Source: Methanobrevibacter sp. (GTDB lineage Archaea; Methanobacteriota; Methanobacteria; Methanobacteriales; Methanobacteriaceae). From it: 64,000 bases of DNA. Shown in pieces: positions 61,079 to 64,000 of the stretch. The translations under genes and the position numbers were made by a program. Every line of letters begins with the position of its first letter. Position 1 is the stretch's first letter. The notes beneath the pieces are model-generated. The model worked only from the letters and a program-made list of their open reading frames with translations. It had not been told where the DNA came from and made no database searches. The DNA lies in assembly GCF_017409525.1 (NCBI RefSeq), contig NZ_JAFQSO010000002.1, forward strand, positions 1 through 64,000, given 5' to 3'.

Positions 61079-63064
61079 TCACTTATTTTCCTTTAGTTTC
61101 TTGAGATTTTCTTTGAGTAGCTTGTAGATGTTTTCGGCACCGATAATCTCCTCGTCATCCACATCCCAAGTTGATGGGTATAAAATAAACGGTCTTGTCT
61201 GGCTTCCTCCAGCTCCTCCATGGCTTCCGACCAATTCCTCAAAAGCGCATACCTCATCTTTTTCGCTGTCATAAAAACTGTTTACTAAAATATCTGGAGT
61301 ATGTTTAAAGGAGCTGTTTCTTTTGATATGTCTTGCAATATTGTTTCCGAACCCTTCAAGAGGATTTTTGCCTTCTATTTCGTCAGTATCTAAATAATAT
61401 ATTCCATCTTTTCCAATGGCCATGTCTCCTTTTTCACTTGACCTGACCACAATAAATCCGATGTATTCATTTTTCAAGATTCCTGGAATTAGCTCTGGGA
61501 AGAAATCATTTAATTCCTCATAAGTTAATCTATGGCTCCATTGCGTTAGGTAAATCATTGCAAGATTACCTGATGCAAGCACGATAACTTCAGAATCGCT
61601 TAATTCTTCACTTTCTTCTTTTTTATTTCTATTGTTAATCTTATCAATTCTTTTAGAAAATGGAACAAACGAATCTGCGTAATGCTCTTCATTTGATGAC
61701 ATTTTAGCAAACATGGTCATGTCCTGTGGAAGTAATGATTTGATAAAGTCTTCAAAGGATTCGCCATTTCTTTGGGTAAATGTGGCTCCATTTGTTTGGC
61801 CATGATCTGATTGAATTACAAATTGGTATTTTCTAGGAGTGTATTTAGTGGCCTTAATTAAACGTCTTATTTGTTTGTCCATTCCTTTAAGAGCATACCA
61901 TGAGTCTTCATCGCGAACTCCTGAATGGTGTGCTATTTCATCGTAACCTAGGTAAGTTGAATATGCAACATCAACATCTCCAACCATCATATCTCCAATC
62001 AATGTGGAGGTGTTGATTTCCCTCATGAATACATTTGTCCCTGCTCTTGTTGGTATGTAGACAATTCCACGTTTAATTCTAGGTCGAATATTTTTGACTT
62101 TATGCTTTATTTGAGAATAGATTTCAAGCACCATTTCAGCTAAAAATAGAGAAACTATACGAGCAAAATTACTAGGATTTGAAAATACAGAAAACCAGGC
62201 CTTATTGTATAGTTTTTTCATGTTTAAAATTTTACTCATTGTAAAAATCACGTTATCTGTATCGCCGGAAAATAGATTTGACCTGCTTGCACCATTATCA
62301 ACCAGTAATCCGTCTCCGTTGGAAATTCTTTCTTCCAACTCTTTAACTTTAAGGGGACCTGAACATTGCATCATCTGATTGTCGTTTTCCTTTTCAATCC
62401 ATCTAAAAGCTGTTATGTTTTCGTTGTTTCCATGCAAGATTCCAGCTTGGCTTGCTCCTGTTTGTGATGATAGGTCGGTTTCCCACTCCTTTAGGGTATG
62501 GCTTTCAGATTCGATCATATTTTTGACTGTCGGCATCAAATCTTTATCAATGGCTTCACATAAAACATCATAGGCAAGGCCATCAATTTCTACAATTATT
62601 ACGCCAGGATAATCTTTAACTTCTCCTTTTCTTTTCTTTTCAGCGTCTCTAAATACTGACCTATAGTATGAACCATCATCCTCCATAGTAACTAATGCTG
62701 AAAGTATTGTTGTTAAAAATGCCATGGATAACGGTGCAAGAATCATCCCAATGCCCTCTACATAAATTCCGAATATCGGTCCGAAAAATTCAAGCAGAAA
62801 TCCATTTAAAATAAGTGAACCGACACCAAATGTCAAAATCAAAAACGGCATTAGAATTCTAGTTAATATAGGCCATAAAAGAGCGTTTACAAGACTTATG
62901 AAAATGACAAAGAAAAATACATCGTCTAAGTAATCTATTTTGATTCCCAGGCCTAGAAAACTAATTATATAAATCCCTAAGACATTTCCAATAAATATTA
63001 TCAAACTTCTTTTCAGTGTTGTTCTTGGCGGTTTTTCATAATCTGCAATTTTTTCCATAGTCAT
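61079..63064 (-). CDS. Membrane-bound alkaline phosphatase superfamily phosphodiesterase
   Basis: 661 residues. Residues 15-135 hold four membrane helices of the COG1950 (phage holin-like) type: ALLWPILTRILMPFLILTFGVGSLILNGFLLEFF is the central pair. A long external or cytoplasmic domain starts VIIVEIDGLAYDVL; the nucleophile region is SSQTGASQAGILHGN, and metal ligands appear in IAHHSGVRDED and QSDHGQTNG. This is the nucleotide pyrophosphatase/phosphodiesterase fold, often acting on lipid or polymer phosphates. The start overlaps the LOG gene's stop by 4 nt. Substrate unknown. Confidence 0.85.
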   Translation of the reverse strand: MTMEKIADYEKPPRTTLKRSLIIFIGNVLGIYIISFLGLGIKIDYLDDVFFFVIFISLVNALLWPILTRILMPFLILTFGVGSLILNGFLLEFFGPIFGIYVEGIGMILAPLSMAFLTTILSALVTMEDDGSYYRSVFRDAEKKRKGEVKDYPGVIIVEIDGLAYDVLCEAIDKDLMPTVKNMIESESHTLKEWETDLSSQTGASQAGILHGNNENITAFRWIEKENDNQMMQCSGPLKVKELEERISNGDGLLVDNGASRSNLFSGDTDNVIFTMSKILNMKKLYNKAWFSVFSNPSNFARIVSLFLAEMVLEIYSQIKHKVKNIRPRIKRGIVYIPTRAGTNVFMREINTSTLIGDMMVGDVDVAYSTYLGYDEIAHHSGVRDEDSWYALKGMDKQIRRLIKATKYTPRKYQFVIQSDHGQTNGATFTQRNGESFEDFIKSLLPQDMTMFAKMSSNEEHYADSFVPFSKRIDKINNRNKKEESEELSDSEVIVLASGNLAMIYLTQWSHRLTYEELNDFFPELIPGILKNEYIGFIVVRSSEKGDMAIGKDGIYYLDTDEIEGKNPLEGFGNNIARHIKRNSSFKHTPDILVNSFYDSEKDEVCAFEELVGSHGGAGGSQTRPFILYPSTWDVDDEEIIGAENIYKLLKENLKKLKENK

Positions 63065-63591
63065 CCCCGTAAATATTTCATAATCTCATCACAAGAGTTA
63101 GCTGTTTTAAATATATCTTCTTGTTTGTATAAAAATCCTTTTTTGCCCATTTCATCAATCATCTCAAACATCTTATCGAAAAAGTGATTGATGTTGTAGA
63201 CAATAACTTCTTTATTGTGCTGTTTTAATTTTTTAAGTGTTATAATTTCAAAGAATTCGTCTAGGGTCCCTATTCCTCCAGGAGTGATTATAAAAGCATC
63301 TGAATTTTTAACAAATTCGTTTTTTCTCTCATCCATTGTGTCAACATGGATAAATGTAGTGCATTTTTCACATAGTGGCTCGAATTTTCCAATCCATTCC
63401 GGAGCAATACCAATGCTTTTTCCATCATTATCATGAACTCCTTTAGCACAAGCACCCATCATTCCGGTTTTTCCTCCGCCGAATACTAGTGTGTGTCCGT
63501 TTTTAGCTATTTCACAACCAAGTTCATAGGCAGCATCAGTATAAATTTTATCGATGTTCCTACTTCCAGATCCATAAAGGCAAATATTCAT
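63061..63591 (-). CDS. LOG-family (TIGR00730) Rossmann-fold protein
   Basis: 176 residues. The start MNICLYGSGSRNIDKIYTDAAYELG, the GGGKTGMMGACAKG loop and the PGGIGTLDEFFE motif define the LOG or lysine-decarboxylase-like family, which hydrolyses nucleotide 5'-monophosphates to a free base and ribose 5-phosphate. The cytokinin role is for plants and associated microbes; here it is probably nucleotide salvage. Overlaps the phosphodiesterase gene by 4 nt, forming a small operon. Confidence 0.92.
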   Translation of the reverse strand: MNICLYGSGSRNIDKIYTDAAYELGCEIAKNGHTLVFGGGKTGMMGACAKGVHDNDGKSIGIAPEWIGKFEPLCEKCTTFIHVDTMDERKNEFVKNSDAFIITPGGIGTLDEFFEIITLKKLKQHNKEVIVYNINHFFDKMFEMIDEMGKKGFLYKQEDIFKTANSCDEIMKYLRG

Positions 63592-63601
63592 TGTTCAACT
63601 C

Positions 63602-64000
63602 CTAGATATCGGGGGTCTGCTCAGCAAGACACAAATGGCAAATTGCATCAACATTATCCTTTTGATTTTCTTTAACCGGGCAGAAAAATTCTCCATTTCT
63701 TTCTTCTACTTTTAGACTTCCAGGGAATTCACTTCCTACAGGGTGTATAGGTTCTTCTAGAATAAATGTGGTATATAATGCAGTGATTACATATATCAGT
63801 GGAAATTTATCGTCTGCACTATGCCTTTCCTTTTCAAAGGTTCTCTCAAGCATAGGAAAAGACTCGTCATATGCTTCTTTGTCGATAATGCCATCCTCAT
63901 AATCATCGTTTTCCAGAACTTCTTTCATACGCATTATGAAATATTTAACATAAATCTCTAAATATTTTTCCCGATAATTGGCATGAACATATTCTCCGTC
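63602..64000 (-). CDS. UPF0305/DUF2115 family protein, start cut by window end
   Basis: The frame stays open to base 64000, so the true start lies outside the window and the ATG at 63934 is internal. The visible part includes YREKYLEIY, then HPVGSEFPGSLKVEERNGEFFCPVKENQKDN and CHLCLAEQ, the conserved end of DUF2115 (UPF0305), a methanogen-specific family of unknown function with cysteines that may bind metal. It precedes the LOG gene by 10 nt on the same strand. Confidence 0.85.
   Translation of the reverse strand, partial: DGEYVHANYREKYLEIYVKYFIMRMKEVLENDDYEDGIIDKEAYDESFPMLERTFEKERHSADDKFPLIYVITALYTTFILEEPIHPVGSEFPGSLKVEERNGEFFCPVKENQKDNVDAICHLCLAEQTPDI

Noticed and set aside
1-64000. tRNA, rRNA or CRISPR genes
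   Set aside because: I inspected the gaps between genes and saw no cloverleaf, rRNA-like sequence or repeat-spacer series; most gaps are AT-rich and under 300 bp.

Overview
The window is AT-rich archaeal DNA with tightly packed genes. It fits a methanogen of the order Methanobacteriales and looks most like Methanobrevibacter. The evidence is gene content: a CoM/CoB-dependent fumarate reductase subunit (TfrB), archaeal 2-phosphoglycerate kinase, archaeal SepF, a three-gene archaeal glutamate synthase, DUF11 and Pmp-type adhesin-like surface proteins, a UPF0305/DUF2115 protein, archaeal NAC, and two perfect GGAA-N6-TTCC motifs of the NrpR type in front of the glutamate synthase operon. I saw no rRNA, tRNA or CRISPR array.

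Layout. 1-2.5 kb: 3' part of a DUF11-repeat surface protein. 2.7-8.2 kb: an acidic histone-fold-like coiled-coil protein, ZPR1, 2-phosphoglycerate kinase, a DUF1611 protein coupled to sepF, a TDT-type permease and a TatD-like hydrolase. 8.4-14.7 kb: a DUF1724-type regulator and a leftward cluster tfrB, trmJ-like, ferredoxin, dcd, glyS. 14.8-19.5 kb: iorAB, a small unknown, and leftward ACT and PaaK genes, together an aryl-acid salvage module. 19.7-27.4 kb: a TPR protein, an SSS symporter with a 37-residue accessory peptide, a Pmp-type adhesin, a YhgE/Pip membrane protein, and a rubredoxin-fused FMN glutamate-synthase-like enzyme. 27.4-30.5 kb: a long hairpin, then a molybdate/tungstate ABC transporter. 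30.5-37.7 kb: Tag, an Fe-S aldo/keto reductase, NAC, a phosphoesterase, then an overlapping cluster of a NYN/Zc3h12a-like RNase, a membrane-anchored GGDEF/GTP-cyclohydrolase-III-like protein and a small membrane protein, then argJ and a 34-residue basic protein. 37.8-43 kb: two tandem methyltransferases, tarI-tarJ-like genes for CDP-ribitol, a PD-(D/E)XK-like unknown, and a MATE exporter. 43-49.8 kb: very small genes, an FtsX-type permease, a SAP-domain protein, and argB. 49.87-51.6 kb: a complete IS1182-family element, followed by about 350 bp of apparent gene debris. 52-64 kb: a YCII protein, an acyl-CoA synthetase with an AksF/LeuB-like dehydrogenase, a HEAT-repeat protein, the glutamate synthase operon, membrane and secreted unknowns, a membrane phosphodiesterase with a LOG protein, and a DUF2115 gene cut by the window end.

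Most of the window is housekeeping and central metabolism. The most unusual parts are the NYN-RNase plus GGDEF-like membrane cluster (33.6-36.3 kb), the histone-fold coiled-coil protein, the 34-residue basic protein with a near-perfect Shine-Dalgarno, the CDP-ribitol genes in an archaeon, the 88-nt hairpin at 27.4 kb, and the paired NrpR-like operators at 55.9 kb. All functional names come from motif recognition by eye; no database search was run.
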